A stretch of DNA of 64,000 nt from JAPUDS01 sp964536265 (GCA_964536265.1 CAZHVV010000001.1:1-64000); one strand, 5' to 3'. Positions 50,452 through 60,073 are shown, counted from the stretch's first letter. A program made the numbers and translations. The notes: generated by a model not told the origin, from the sequence alone.

Positions 50452-50537
50452 GCTTCAAAAATTATACACTATTGAACTCGAAAAAGCTGATGTTTTTCAG
50501 GTAGAAATAGAACGATACGGTATAATAGGTGCAATAA

Positions 50538-52127
50538 ATGAGTAGCAAACAGAATCCACAAAGTATTGATGGCTTTAGTCTACGGCGGCGTTCGTCTGTT
50601 GATGCGCCGCTTGGGGTAGGCAAGAGTGGTGTGGTGAGACCAGCTGTCCCACATCAATTTTTACGTCCGAGTGCTAATCGAGCGTCTGCGGTATCATCAG
50701 CAGCACCAGAGATTTTGCCGCAACCCGCTGCCGTAAGGGACACGGGGCTACATAGAGCAGAGATAGACGCATCACTCCAGGCAGTCGATGAAACTCCACC
50801 AAAACAGAAGAAGACACACCGTTTCCGTCGGGTTAAGAAGCGTTGGATAGCGATAGTAATAATTGTGCTTATCCTCGGGGTTGTCGGTTATTTTGCAGGA
50901 AAGTTTATGCTAGCAACAGGCCGAGTCTTTAGTGGAAATGTACTAGATTTGCTTACGAGCAATGTTGCACTTAAAGAAGACGAAAATGGACGTACAAATA
51001 TATTGGTTTTTGGCACCTCGGAAGATGATGCAGGGCATGCCGGGGCAGCTTTGACAGACAGTATCATGGTAATAAGTCTTGACCAGGATAAGAAAACGGT
51101 TGCCATGGTGAGTATGCCTCGAGATATGTGGGTTGATTATGGTACAGGGTGTGTGTGGGGATATTCAGGTAAAATCAACGCACTTTATAGCTGTTATGCA
51201 AGCGATGGCGATGCAGCGATGGGTGCAACCAAATTAGGTGAGAAAGTTGGCGAAGTATTTGGTCTCCAGGTGCAGTATTACACAAAAGTGAATTATTCAG
51301 TTGTCAGAGATATAACGACCGCGCTTGGCGGGGTGACGGTGAATATTGAGGGTGCATTTGGTGCTGATGGTATCTATGACAGCAATATGGGCAAGCTTCT
51401 AAAACTTCCTAATGGGCCAGCCACACTCCAGGGTGAACAGGCGCTAGCATTTGTAAGGGCGCGCGGCGAAGGGTATGGTTCGTATGGCATAAATGGTAAT
51501 TTCAGTCGTGAACAGAATCAGCAAAAGATGGTGGTAGCGATTCGAGATAAGGCGCTTAGTCTTGGTACGTTATCAAACCCGGTAGCAGTCAGTAACTTGC
51601 TTGATGTACTCGGCAACAATATTCTGACGAACTTTAGTACTGCTGAAATCAAGACTCTTGCGAAGGTGGGTAAGGATGTCTCGGAAAGCAGTATTGTACA
51701 CATTGACCTCAATAAAGAGGGTGAGTCAGTGCTCGCAACTGGGCCGTATAACGGTCAGAGTATTGTTCGTCCAAAAGCCGGTATAGGTGACTTTACTGAT
51801 ATACAGTCATATATACGGAAGTACTTAACGGGTAGTGGTATTGTTACTGAAAATGCATCAATTGAAATACTCAATGCTTCCACAACTGCGGGGATTGCAG
51901 CCGAAAAAGCCGATGAGTTTGATGCTGAAGGACTTGTTAATATATCGACGAATGATACTCCATATTCCAGCACAACGCCTGTGACATGGTATGACACAAC
52001 CGGAGGTGGTAAACCTAAAACAGCTGCAAAACTCGCAAGTTTACTCGGAAAACAGGCGACTGGCAGTTCATTGCCAAGTGGCGTGCAGTCATCGGCAGAC
52101 TTTGTTGTGGTATTAGGAGCCCAATAG
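50538..52127 (+). CDS. LytR-CpsA-Psr (LCP) family cell-wall glycopolymer ligase
   Basis: A 529-residue protein: disordered cytoplasmic N-terminus with a basic patch, one span (about 104-126), LCP domain (about 150-330: LTDSIMVISLD, VSMPRDMWV, LQGEQALAFVRAR, REQNQQKMV) and a LytR_C domain (about 435-529). LCP enzymes attach glycopolymers to peptidoglycan. TATAAT ends 11 nt before ATG. Confidence 0.93.
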   Translation: MSSKQNPQSIDGFSLRRRSSVDAPLGVGKSGVVRPAVPHQFLRPSANRASAVSSAAPEILPQPAAVRDTGLHRAEIDASLQAVDETPPKQKKTHRFRRVKKRWIAIVIIVLILGVVGYFAGKFMLATGRVFSGNVLDLLTSNVALKEDENGRTNILVFGTSEDDAGHAGAALTDSIMVISLDQDKKTVAMVSMPRDMWVDYGTGCVWGYSGKINALYSCYASDGDAAMGATKLGEKVGEVFGLQVQYYTKVNYSVVRDITTALGGVTVNIEGAFGADGIYDSNMGKLLKLPNGPATLQGEQALAFVRARGEGYGSYGINGNFSREQNQQKMVVAIRDKALSLGTLSNPVAVSNLLDVLGNNILTNFSTAEIKTLAKVGKDVSESSIVHIDLNKEGESVLATGPYNGQSIVRPKAGIGDFTDIQSYIRKYLTGSGIVTENASIEILNASTTAGIAAEKADEFDAEGLVNISTNDTPYSSTTPVTWYDTTGGGKPKTAAKLASLLGKQATGSSLPSGVQSSADFVVVLGAQ

Positions 52128-52189
52128 AAAGATTGTTCATGGGCATTTGCGGGTGACGACGCATTTCAACGGTGTTATACTAGTAGGCA

Positions 52190-52966
52190 ATGGAACTGAT
52201 TAAATCTGCTGCACGGCGTACTCGACTTATCGAACTCGCGCACGTTTTACTGAATGTGGCGTATGCTGCCTTGTTATTGTCATTATTGCTATGGTTCGAG
52301 GGACAGCCGTACCTTGCGTATGTCTTTGTACTTCTGAGTAAGTGGCGTGTTTTTGCAGTACGCCCTCGTTTTTGGATTGCGAATATTCAGACGAACTTGC
52401 TCGACACCATCATGGGCATCAGTGTTGTAACGCTTCTATGGCAGAATATGGGAAATCTTGCGTTACAAATTACACTGGCGGCCAGTTTCGCCTTATGGCT
52501 TATTTTCCTGAAACCGTCATCGAAGCGCTTCTGGGTGGTTATTCAGGCTGGGGTCGTACAATTCGTCAGCCTGAGTGCTCTGTTTTCAATTGCATATTGG
52601 ATGCCTTCAGTCCTCGTTATTGCTTTCGGGTGGTTGATTGGTTACGTTGTGGCGCGTCATATTATCAATGTTTTCAGTGACGAGCTAGAAGATACGGTGA
52701 TTAGTATTACCTGGGGTGTGGTTATTGCAGAGCTTTCATGGCTATCGTACTACTGGACTATTGCATATACAGCGCTCAGAATACCACAGATTGCCATTGT
52801 TGCGAGCCTTTTGGGCTACATGGTGCTTGTTGTCTACAATTCTCTGTACCATACAGAAGAGACAAAACGAATACAAGCAGATTTAACAATGCCTGTGGCC
52901 TTTTCGCTAGTCGGTATCGCGCTCATCCTGCTGTTTTTCAATGGTTTTGATCCGACTAGTTTATAA
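52190..52966 (+). CDS. Multi-span membrane protein of unknown function
   Basis: A 258-residue protein of about seven hydrophobic spans with few charged residues (for example FALWLIFLKP, VVIQAGVVQFVSLSALFSIA, LVGIALILLFFNGF). I do not recognise the family. TATACT ends 8 nt before ATG, so probably leaderless. It lies between the LCP ligase and HtrA genes, all envelope proteins. Confidence 0.78.
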   Translation: MELIKSAARRTRLIELAHVLLNVAYAALLLSLLLWFEGQPYLAYVFVLLSKWRVFAVRPRFWIANIQTNLLDTIMGISVVTLLWQNMGNLALQITLAASFALWLIFLKPSSKRFWVVIQAGVVQFVSLSALFSIAYWMPSVLVIAFGWLIGYVVARHIINVFSDELEDTVISITWGVVIAELSWLSYYWTIAYTALRIPQIAIVASLLGYMVLVVYNSLYHTEETKRIQADLTMPVAFSLVGIALILLFFNGFDPTSL

Positions 52967-53010
52967 GTCTATCAGTAGATTCTCAGCTAAGGAAGGGGAT
53001 AATAGAGCAT

Positions 53011-54210
53011 ATGAAAGAACAAGATAAGCCGAAAGTAACAACAGATATTTTTGAGGCGCCAACAGTAAAAACGCACGCTAACAAAGCTAGTATACCGCGG
53101 AAACCACTGAGCCGACGAGCGTTTGCGTCGCTGGTTATTGCCCTTTGCCTGGTCGCTGGCTTTGGTGGAGCAGCTGTATTTTCTTACTCTGGGCTTATTG
53201 ATACAACACAAGTAGTCAACAGTAGTAAAGTTGTTCTACAAGAAGGTGAGCTAGTTGCTGATGTCGCAGAAAAGGTTGGCCCAAGTGTTGTCTCAATCGT
53301 GACCGAATCGACGAGTCGGACCGTCTGGGGCTACTCGGCACAATCACAGAGTGCTGGAACAGGAATAATTATTAGTAAAGACGGCTATATTGTGACGAAT
53401 AAACATGTTATCTCAGGTGCGACGAGCGGCACTATCACTGTCACGCTTGCCGATGGTACAACCTATGAAAAAGTGACAATTGCCGGCTCGGATCCATCAA
53501 ATGATATTGCGTTTTTGAAGATTACGGATGTTTCAAATCTCACACCGGCTACGCTTGGCGACTCTTCGTCACTATCTGTCGGACAGAAGGTGATTGCTAT
53601 TGGCAACGCCCTTGGTGAATACCAAAACACAGTGACGAGTGGAATTGTTTCAGCACTCGGTCGTCCAGTAACTGCTTCAGACAGCACTGGTCAGTCGACC
53701 GAAACACTTGAAAACTTGATTCAAACAGATGCAGCTATCAATTCCGGTAATTCTGGTGGTCCACTGGTGAATCTCAATGGAGAAATCGTTGCTATCACGA
53801 CTGCGGTTGCCAGTGACGCGCAAGGGATTGGATTTGCGATTCCAATCAATGATGTAAAAGGTATGGTAAAGACGTTACTCGCGAGTGGTAAGGTCGTGAA
53901 ACCATATATTGGTGTACGTTATGTCTCCATCACTCCCAATGTCGTAAAGCAGTACAACCTCAGTGTCACAAAAGGCGCACTCGTGCTTGGCTCCGACGGC
54001 GAAGCGGCAGTAGTTGCGGGAAGCCCAGCCGAAAAAGCCGGGTTCAAAGACAAAGATATTATTACGAAAGTCGGTGATGTAGCTGTTGACAGTCAGCATC
54101 CGTTCGCAAGTGTTATTGCTCAGTACACACCTGGCGACAAAGTGACAATTACGTATGTTCGTGATGGCAAGACGGTGACCCTAACGGTTGAAATCGGCTC
54201 ACGTAGCTAG
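53011..54210 (+). CDS. HtrA/DegP-type serine protease
   Basis: A 399-residue membrane-anchored protease: one span (about 38-60), trypsin-like domain with catalytic H132 (TNKHVI), D165 (SNDIAFL), S248 (GNSGGP), and a single C-terminal PDZ (about 290-395). Envelope protein quality control. AAGGAAGGGG precedes ATG. Ends overlapping convergent prmC by 12 bp. Confidence 0.95.
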   Translation: MKEQDKPKVTTDIFEAPTVKTHANKASIPRKPLSRRAFASLVIALCLVAGFGGAAVFSYSGLIDTTQVVNSSKVVLQEGELVADVAEKVGPSVVSIVTESTSRTVWGYSAQSQSAGTGIIISKDGYIVTNKHVISGATSGTITVTLADGTTYEKVTIAGSDPSNDIAFLKITDVSNLTPATLGDSSSLSVGQKVIAIGNALGEYQNTVTSGIVSALGRPVTASDSTGQSTETLENLIQTDAAINSGNSGGPLVNLNGEIVAITTAVASDAQGIGFAIPINDVKGMVKTLLASGKVVKPYIGVRYVSITPNVVKQYNLSVTKGALVLGSDGEAAVVAGSPAEKAGFKDKDIITKVGDVAVDSQHPFASVIAQYTPGDKVTITYVRDGKTVTLTVEIGSRS

Positions 54211-55038
54211 TTGTAGTGCGAGTGCATAGTCCTGTTTGTCTTGAAGTATAAAACCATGTTCGACTGCGTAAGCAGTGATACTAGAGTGTTGTTCTGGATC
54301 AGCTTCGAGTAGTAATATGCCATTCGGAGCGAGCAGCTCAGTACTTTGCTCAATAAGTTTGTATATCAGTGCAAGCCCGCCACTCTCCGCGTACAGCGCC
54401 ATAGTGGGTTCGTGTGCAGTTTCTGGCGATGTTTCCCAGGTTGTATCGACGTAGGGAAGATTGGCAATAATCATATTGAATTGCTTCGGGTGTTCATGAC
54501 CTAGCCAGTGACTGAGTAGGTCGCTAACGACAAAACGGATTGGTTTTGCGCCGAGCACATGGGCATTCTTTCGTGCAATACTGAGAGCTGTTTTTGATAT
54601 ATCTCCGAGAGTCATAGTTATGTTTGGGTATTCTAGTTTCAGTGTCACTCCTACGCAACCCGAACCAGTACCAACATCAAGCGCGTGATTATTCGGCTGT
54701 ATATGCTTTTTCGCTACGTCTATCAATGTTTCAGTTTCTGGGCGGGGAATGAGTACATCTGGCGTGACTATGAACTCGCGACCGTAGAATTCCTTCCTAC
54801 CGACGATATATGCAATCGGCTCACGGTTCAACCGTCGTTTCACGAGTAGTTCGAACACATTTTTTATATCTGTCGATAGTTGCTCGTCATTATGCGCAAC
54901 CAGCCACTCACGTTTTACCTCAAGTAGATACGCTAAAAGTATTTCGGCGTCTAAGCGAGGTGAGGGAATTTTTGCTTCAGAAAAAAGTTGTTCAGTTTTT
55001 TTAAGTAGCTCTGTGACGCTTGTGCTTACTATTGACAT
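54199..55038 (-). CDS. prmC: Release factor glutamine methyltransferase
   Basis: A 279-residue SAM methyltransferase acting on the GGQ Gln of release factors; prfA lies close by. LIPRPETETLID, SAM loop DVGTGSGCVGV, active motif NLPYV, where NPPY is usual (Pro to Leu). Start overlaps the -35 box of the divergent 55107 gene, so the two promoters may interfere. Confidence 0.93.
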   Translation of the reverse strand: MSIVSTSVTELLKKTEQLFSEAKIPSPRLDAEILLAYLLEVKREWLVAHNDEQLSTDIKNVFELLVKRRLNREPIAYIVGRKEFYGREFIVTPDVLIPRPETETLIDVAKKHIQPNNHALDVGTGSGCVGVTLKLEYPNITMTLGDISKTALSIARKNAHVLGAKPIRFVVSDLLSHWLGHEHPKQFNMIIANLPYVDTTWETSPETAHEPTMALYAESGGLALIYKLIEQSTELLAPNGILLLEADPEQHSSITAYAVEHGFILQDKQDYALALQLAT

Positions 55039-55060
55039 TTCATAACTCTTGTGCTATATT
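55032..55060 (+). promoter_or_regulatory. Promoter of the 55107 gene
   Basis: TTGACA (55032-55037), 17-nt spacer ending TGC, TATATT (55055-55060). Confidence 0.75.
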
Positions 55061-55106
55061 GTACTTCATAACGTTCATAAAAACAAAAAAAGGAAAATTA
55101 TTACAA

Positions 55107-55379
55107 ATGGCACAATTACCCAACAGTTATCAAAATCCAGACGTATTCATGGGAGATACTCGTGCAACGACTGGTGATCATGTTCCAGACCTAACAGCCA
55201 AAGCACCGAATGGGCTAACGGCGCACTATCTAGGTAGTCGTGGTGTACAACTCGATACAGTAGATAGACGAACAAGTCATACAAGTCCAGAAACGAATAG
55301 CTTAAGGTTGATTGGCAGTACTGATATCGTAGACCATGACGAGTATTATGAAGCAAAAAAGAAAGCCGGACTGCTGTAG
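55107..55379 (+). CDS. Small hypothetical protein
   Basis: A 90-residue polar protein starting MAQLPNSYQNPDVFMGD and ending YYEAKKKAGLL; low hydrophobicity, probably partly disordered. No known domain. A strong promoter and AAAAGGAAAA leader support it. An upstream in-frame start lies before the promoter and is rejected. Confidence 0.68.
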   Translation: MAQLPNSYQNPDVFMGDTRATTGDHVPDLTAKAPNGLTAHYLGSRGVQLDTVDRRTSHTSPETNSLRLIGSTDIVDHDEYYEAKKKAGLL

Positions 55380-55391
55380 GCTAAAGATTAA

Positions 55392-56462
55392 TTACTCGTT
55401 CGTATTTTGTGCTTTGAGCTCACGCTCGGCAGCCTGAAGCTTTTCAATCAAATCATCGATATCCCCGTTCATTGCAGCGGGGATATTGCTACGTGAGTAG
55501 CCGATGCGATGGTCGGTGATACGGTCTTGCGGGAAGTTATAGGTACGGATTTTTTCACTTCGGTCACCTGAACCAATGAGGCCGCGGCGTTCCGCGCTTT
55601 GTTTGGCTTCTTCCGCGTCATTTTTTATCTGTAGGAGTCGTGAACGTAGCACGCTCATGGCTTTGAGCTTGTTCTTGAGCTGAGATTTTTCGTCCTGGTT
55701 TGTGACAACAAGACCGGACGGAATGTGAGTGATACGAACGGCGCTGTCAGTGGTGTTAACGCTCTGGCCGCCATGTCCTGAAGCGCGGTAAATATCGATG
55801 CGAAGGTCACTTGGGTTGATTTCGATGTCAGTTTCTTCGGCTTCTGGTAGTACTGCAACGGTGACGGTTGAGGTGTGGATGCGGCCTTGGCTTTCGGTAA
55901 CAGGGACGCGTTGAACCCGGTGCACGCCTGACTCGAACTTGAGACGAGAGTAGGGGCTATCGCCGCTAATACCAAAGATAACTTCTTTGTAGCCGCCAGA
56001 TTCACTTGCCGATTCACTGATTTGTTCGACTTTAAAGCCGTTTGTTTCACACCAACGTAGGTACATGCGATAGAGTTCGCCAGCAAATAGCGAGGCTTCG
56101 TCGCCACCGGCACCCGCACGGATTTCAACGATGACATTTCGCTCGTCATTCGGGTCTTTTGGTGTCAGAAGTATGAAAAGTTTTTCGTCAATGTCGCTGA
56201 GTTCCTGTTCGAGTTCAGGGATCTCTGCTTTTGCAAGGTCTGCAAGCTCATCACCACTCGTTGCGAGTTCTTGTGCCTGGGCAATCTGGTCGCGTAGGGC
56301 AGCTTGGCGTTCGCCGGTTGCTATTAACTCGTCGAGCTCAAGTAGTCGACGGTTCTTTTTAGCGTAGTCAGTGTTAGAAAATGCGTCAGGACGTGACAGA
56401 AAAGCCGATAACTCAGCGCGTTCAGCATATAGATCGTCAAGATGTAATTGGATGAGACTCAT
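55392..56462 (-). CDS. prfA: Peptide chain release factor 1
   Basis: A 356-residue RF1 that reads UAA and UAG. Codon-recognition PxT is PVT (RVPVTESQGRIHTS), GGQ motif in RASGHGGQSVNTTDSAV. Start ATG 56462 follows TACTAT by 6 nt, suggesting a leaderless message; a longer N-terminus is rejected. Its presence argues that TAG is a real stop in this organism. Confidence 0.95.
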   Translation of the reverse strand: MSLIQLHLDDLYAERAELSAFLSRPDAFSNTDYAKKNRRLLELDELIATGERQAALRDQIAQAQELATSGDELADLAKAEIPELEQELSDIDEKLFILLTPKDPNDERNVIVEIRAGAGGDEASLFAGELYRMYLRWCETNGFKVEQISESASESGGYKEVIFGISGDSPYSRLKFESGVHRVQRVPVTESQGRIHTSTVTVAVLPEAEETDIEINPSDLRIDIYRASGHGGQSVNTTDSAVRITHIPSGLVVTNQDEKSQLKNKLKAMSVLRSRLLQIKNDAEEAKQSAERRGLIGSGDRSEKIRTYNFPQDRITDHRIGYSRSNIPAAMNGDIDDLIEKLQAAERELKAQNTNE

Positions 56463-56482
56463 ACGTATATAGTATCGCATAT

Positions 56483-56511
56483 AAAAATCGGCCACGAAAT
56501 GGCCGATTTTT
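56483..56511 (-). terminator. Terminator of rpmE2
   Basis: AAAAATCGGCC (56483-56493) pairs with GGCCGATTTTT (56501-56511), 11 nt after the L31 stop and just before the prfA promoter. Confidence 0.9.
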
Positions 56512-56522
56512 TCGTAACAGTG

Positions 56523-56864
56523 TTATTCAGCTGGTGCAGCTTCTGTTTTTGCAGTTTTCTTCGCCTTGGTAGCGGTAGCTTTCTTTGCTTTGTTGGCAAG
56601 AGCTTTGCGGCGTTCTTCAGCAGCAGCTGTACGAGCCTTGAAGCGGTCAACACGACCTTCTGTGTCGATAATCTTTTCTTCACCGGTGAAGAATGGGTGG
56701 CTAGCTGAGCTAATGTGCATCTTAATCAGCGGGTACTCTTTGCCGTCTTCCCATTTGATTTTTTCATTGCTGGTTGCAGTACTCTGCGTTAAGAAAGCAA
56801 AGTCTGCAGCCTCGTCCTGAAAAACGACGAAGCGGTAGTCTTGTGGGTGTAAATCTTTTTTCAT
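56523..56864 (-). CDS. rpmE2: 50S ribosomal protein L31, type B
   Basis: A 113-residue bL31: MKKDLHPQDYRFVVFQDEAA, ISSASHPFFTGEEKIIDTEGRVDRF. It lacks the Cys pairs of the zinc form, so it is the zinc-independent B type. The last ~35 residues are an Ala/Lys-rich extension. Start from ATG 56864, a few nt after the predicted transcription start. Confidence 0.92.
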   Translation of the reverse strand: MKKDLHPQDYRFVVFQDEAADFAFLTQSTATSNEKIKWEDGKEYPLIKMHISSASHPFFTGEEKIIDTEGRVDRFKARTAAAEERRKALANKAKKATATKAKKTAKTEAAPAE

Positions 56865-56876
56865 AGTCAATGAAGG

Positions 56877-56905
56877 ATTATATCTGTTAAAGGCAAAAAT
56901 GTCAA
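56877..56905 (-). promoter_or_regulatory. Consensus promoter of rpmE2
   Basis: On the minus strand TTGACA (56905-56900), 17 nt, TATAAT (56882-56877): a perfect match. The leader would be about 5 nt. Confidence 0.88.
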
Positions 56906-57018
56906 AAGTATGGACGAAAGATGTTAACAGTGGTAGAATGCATGGGTAATAAATTTTAACGAAGCAACGTATGGAAGATATCCTGACAAGGGTCCATGCG
57001 CGAAGGGAGAAGGATATC

Positions 57019-57732
57019 ATGGCAGTCACTGTTGATATCAAGGCTTTGCTCGAAGCCGGTGTTCATTTCGGACACAAAACGAGCCGTTGGCACCCTAAAA
57101 TGGCGCCATTCATTCATAGCAAACGTCAGGACAGTCATATCATTGACCTGACAAAAACCGTCGAAGGTCTTGAGGCGGCATTGCCGTTCATAACTAAAAC
57201 GGTTGCAAGTGGCAAGCAAATTTTACTTGTCGGTACGAAAAAGCAAGCAAAGGACCTCGTCCGCGAAAAAGCAGTTGCAATCGCGCAACCGTTCGTAACC
57301 GAGCGTTGGATGGGCGGAATGCTGACAAATGTCGCAACTGTCTCTGGCCGAATCAAACACCTCAAGGATCTTGAGCGCCGTATGGATGCTGGTGAGCTAG
57401 CAAACCGCTACAGTAAGCTAGAAGTACAGCGTTTTCAAGAGGAAATTGATGACTTGAACAAGAAATATGGTGGCATCAAAGATTTGAACGGTAAGCCTGG
57501 TGCAGTTTTTGTTACTGACATCATTGAAGACGCAAACGCCGTCAAAGAAGCCCGTAACCTTGGTGTGCCGGTTATTGCAGTTGTCGATACGAATGCTGAC
57601 CCAAGCGTGATTGACTACGTTATTCCAGGTAACGATGACGCCATCAAGGGTCTTAGCTTGATTCTTGACTACGTCTCGCAAGCCATCGAAGAAGGCAAAT
57701 CAGTACAACAGCAAAAAGCTGCAGATAAGTAG
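57019..57732 (+). CDS. rpsB: 30S ribosomal protein S2
   Basis: A 237-residue uS2: LLEAGVHFGHKTSRWHPKM, ILLVGTKKQAKDLV, RWMGGMLTN, NLGVPVIAVVDTNADP. Start ATG 57019 has GGAGAAGGAT upstream, chosen over an earlier in-frame start. Operon with tsf, 8 nt downstream. Confidence 0.96.
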   Translation: MAVTVDIKALLEAGVHFGHKTSRWHPKMAPFIHSKRQDSHIIDLTKTVEGLEAALPFITKTVASGKQILLVGTKKQAKDLVREKAVAIAQPFVTERWMGGMLTNVATVSGRIKHLKDLERRMDAGELANRYSKLEVQRFQEEIDDLNKKYGGIKDLNGKPGAVFVTDIIEDANAVKEARNLGVPVIAVVDTNADPSVIDYVIPGNDDAIKGLSLILDYVSQAIEEGKSVQQQKAADK

Positions 57733-57740
57733 GGGGATAT

Positions 57741-58337
57741 ATGGCTATTTCTATTGATGAAATCAAGAAGTTGAAAGATTTGACAGGTGTTGGGCTCACT
57801 GATGCTAAAGCGGCATTGGTTGAGATGAATGGTGACTTTGATAAAGCACTCGAGGCGATGCGTAAAAAGGGGCTTACCAAAGCCGAAAAACGCGGCGAGC
57901 GCGAAGCTCGGGAAGGCTTGGTAGATGCGTACGTCCATAGCGGACGAATCGGTGTTGTTGTTGAAGTGAACTGCGAAACAGACTTTGTAGCACGAACCGA
58001 TGATTTCAAATCACTTGTTCATGATATTGCACTACATGTTTCAGCAACTGCTCCTGAGTACATCTCACTTGATGATGTGCCAGCAGAGACAAAGGACGCG
58101 AAAAAGGCTGAGTTTGTCGAAAAGGCAACTAGTGAAGGCAAACCAGCAGATATTGCAGAAAAAATGGTTGAAGGTCAGCTCAAGAAGTACTTTGCAGAGA
58201 AGACGTTACTCGAGCAACCGTTCATCAAGAACCCCGACATCACTGTTGGTGACCTTGTGAAAGAGCACATTTCACGACTTGGTGAGAACATTGTTGTTCG
58301 TCAGATTCGTCGTATTGAACTTGGCGTCAGCGAATAA
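57741..58337 (+). CDS. tsf: Elongation factor Ts
   Basis: A 198-residue nucleotide exchange factor for EF-Tu. UBA-like N-domain KLKDLTGVGLTDAKAALVE, core signature VEVNCETDFVAR, HISRLGENIVVR at the end. Single dimerisation subdomain, the short form. GGGGGA precedes ATG. Confidence 0.96.
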   Translation: MAISIDEIKKLKDLTGVGLTDAKAALVEMNGDFDKALEAMRKKGLTKAEKRGEREAREGLVDAYVHSGRIGVVVEVNCETDFVARTDDFKSLVHDIALHVSATAPEYISLDDVPAETKDAKKAEFVEKATSEGKPADIAEKMVEGQLKKYFAEKTLLEQPFIKNPDITVGDLVKEHISRLGENIVVRQIRRIELGVSE

Positions 58338-58353
58338 CATAGTACCATTCATA

Positions 58354-58385
58354 TAAATATCCTCGTTGTATGACGGGGATATTTT
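58354..58385 (+). terminator. Terminator of rpsB-tsf
   Basis: AAATATCCTCGT pairs with ACGGGGATATTT (G-U wobbles), with a T run; convergent gene begins at its edge. Confidence 0.85.
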
Positions 58386-58983
58386 ATTTGCAGGTCCCGG
58401 CTGAGGTGATGGCGATTGTTGCGGTTTTAGCAATGTCAGTTTCGCTTTCGGTGTCGATTTGGGTTGGCGCGGCAACAATGATAGCGCTTTCAGGTATACC
58501 GGTTGCAACAAGGTCAGATTTGATTGATGCGATCCGCTGTTCAGCGAGCGTACTATCACTCGTGAGTATGTAGTTACTGTCTATGGTAAATAGAATCGAT
58601 TTATTACTGTGAGATTGATAAAATGTACCGATAGTTTCAATGATGTGCTGTGCGGTTTGCTCAGCAGTGATATCGTATGTACCACTTCCAGGTGCGAAAT
58701 AGATTGTATATGTGTAAAAATTATCCTTTGGCGCAATACTACCATCGGCAGTTATGTTCGTAAGTGATTTATAATCTGTCGCATTGAGACATGTAGAAGG
58801 TAGTAACGTGATAATCAATAACGAGATGGCAGCAAGAAAAGTGACGACACTAACGATGATGGCAATAAGTTTCCATGGTTTCTTCGGCTTCTCTGGGGGA
58901 GCTTCTATGGCATGGAACCAGGCCTCGGGTGACTCACTCGGGAGTGGATTTGTAGGTGGTAGAGGGTAGAGTGTTTCAACCAT
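58384..58983 (-). CDS. Membrane-anchored OmpA-like domain protein
   Basis: A 199-residue protein: Pro-rich cytoplasmic N-terminus, one span (about 38-62), external domain (about 85-195) with YTIYFAPGSGTYDI, LAEQRIASIKSDLVATGIPE, resembling the OmpA C-terminal peptidoglycan-binding fold though weakly. It starts 4 nt after the phosphatase-fusion gene's stop and is probably coupled to it. Confidence 0.72.
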   Translation of the reverse strand: MVETLYPLPPTNPLPSESPEAWFHAIEAPPEKPKKPWKLIAIIVSVVTFLAAISLLIITLLPSTCLNATDYKSLTNITADGSIAPKDNFYTYTIYFAPGSGTYDITAEQTAQHIIETIGTFYQSHSNKSILFTIDSNYILTSDSTLAEQRIASIKSDLVATGIPESAIIVAAPTQIDTESETDIAKTATIAITSAGTCK

Positions 58984-58987
58984 GTTG

Positions 58988-60073
58988 CTATGCCTTGAGT
59001 TTCTTCTTTAATGCATCTAGAGTTGCGGTAGTAAGCCCGAGGCCGTCTTTCAAATATTTATCAATAGAGCCGTATTTTGCGCGTGCTTTATCGAGGCCTG
59101 CATTGAGCATTTTTTCAGTAACCTTATTTCCTCCGGGAGGCAAATTGGCATTACTTAACTTATATTGGTCCATAACCTGTTTGTCTGTCGCGCCCAGTGC
59201 GTACATGACCATGGCTATTGTCCAGCCCGTTCGGTCCTTGCCGTACGTGCAATGAACGAGTACGCTGCCTTTTGTATTCGCGATTGCAGTGATGGCACTG
59301 CCAAATGCTTTGCGGTCAGAAGCATCGTTAACAAATATCGTATAGTCACCTGTACCAGTTGCAGGGATATTCTTTGTTGATACGCCAGGAATCTTTGCGT
59401 CTGGTGCCTTACTCACCTCCTTCTTTTCTCGTAAATCAATGATTATTCCGTCCTTGAGCAGAACAGAAAGCATACTGGCGTCAGTTGAGCTCTTATTGCC
59501 AGTCGTCGCATCTGTGAGCCGTGCTGAGCGAAATAATATACCGGGTTTTAGAACACCTGATGCAGCCGCATCGCGAAAGTTAAATATCTTGTCACTAAGA
59601 TCCGGGAGAGAAGAGGCTGAGTTATTTGTATTACCTGGTAATCCGGTAGTTGAGCTAGTTGTTTGTGTCGGCTGGACATTGTTGACAAATGCGTTTGTTC
59701 TAAATGCACCACCCGGTATGAAGAAGTTCGCAGCGGCCCACATAAATATGAACAGGATTAGTCCAATAACGGCGTTGCGAATGGCAGCCATACCTTCTTG
59801 GGCTTCAGACGCATTGCCGTCCGAACCGCTGTAACGAAGACCGCCCCATACAATTCCAATTACAACAGCAATACCAACGCCAGCTGCAAGGAAGTTAAGT
59901 ACATACAGCAGAATAGCGGTAATACTATCAGTACTTCCGTCACATTTGAAATCAATAGACGTTTCTACGCCGTTACATGTGTATGCGGAGACAGTGGCAG
60001 GAATAACGACGGTGATAAACGCCATCATGACAATTGCAGCGACAGCAGTAAGGTGAAACTTGCGACGAATCAT
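58988..60073 (-). CDS. VirB2/TrbC-like membrane domain fused to a tyrosine phosphatase
   Basis: A 361-residue fusion. Residues 1-31 are a signal segment; 50-125 carry two spans of TrbC/VirB2 pilin type (LNFLAAGVGIAVVIGIVWGG, then VIGLILFIFMWAAANFFIPGG). A Ser/Thr/Asn linker leads to a Y_phosphatase3-like domain (about 175-361) with ILFRSARL and the active H-C275-TYGKD-R281-TG loop (HCx5R). Phosphatase likely faces outward. Start ATG 60073 (MIRRKF) gives a proper signal. Substrate unknown; secreted relatives act on host signalling. Confidence 0.85.
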   Translation of the reverse strand: MIRRKFHLTAVAAIVMMAFITVVIPATVSAYTCNGVETSIDFKCDGSTDSITAILLYVLNFLAAGVGIAVVIGIVWGGLRYSGSDGNASEAQEGMAAIRNAVIGLILFIFMWAAANFFIPGGAFRTNAFVNNVQPTQTTSSTTGLPGNTNNSASSLPDLSDKIFNFRDAAASGVLKPGILFRSARLTDATTGNKSSTDASMLSVLLKDGIIIDLREKKEVSKAPDAKIPGVSTKNIPATGTGDYTIFVNDASDRKAFGSAITAIANTKGSVLVHCTYGKDRTGWTIAMVMYALGATDKQVMDQYKLSNANLPPGGNKVTEKMLNAGLDKARAKYGSIDKYLKDGLGLTTATLDALKKKLKA

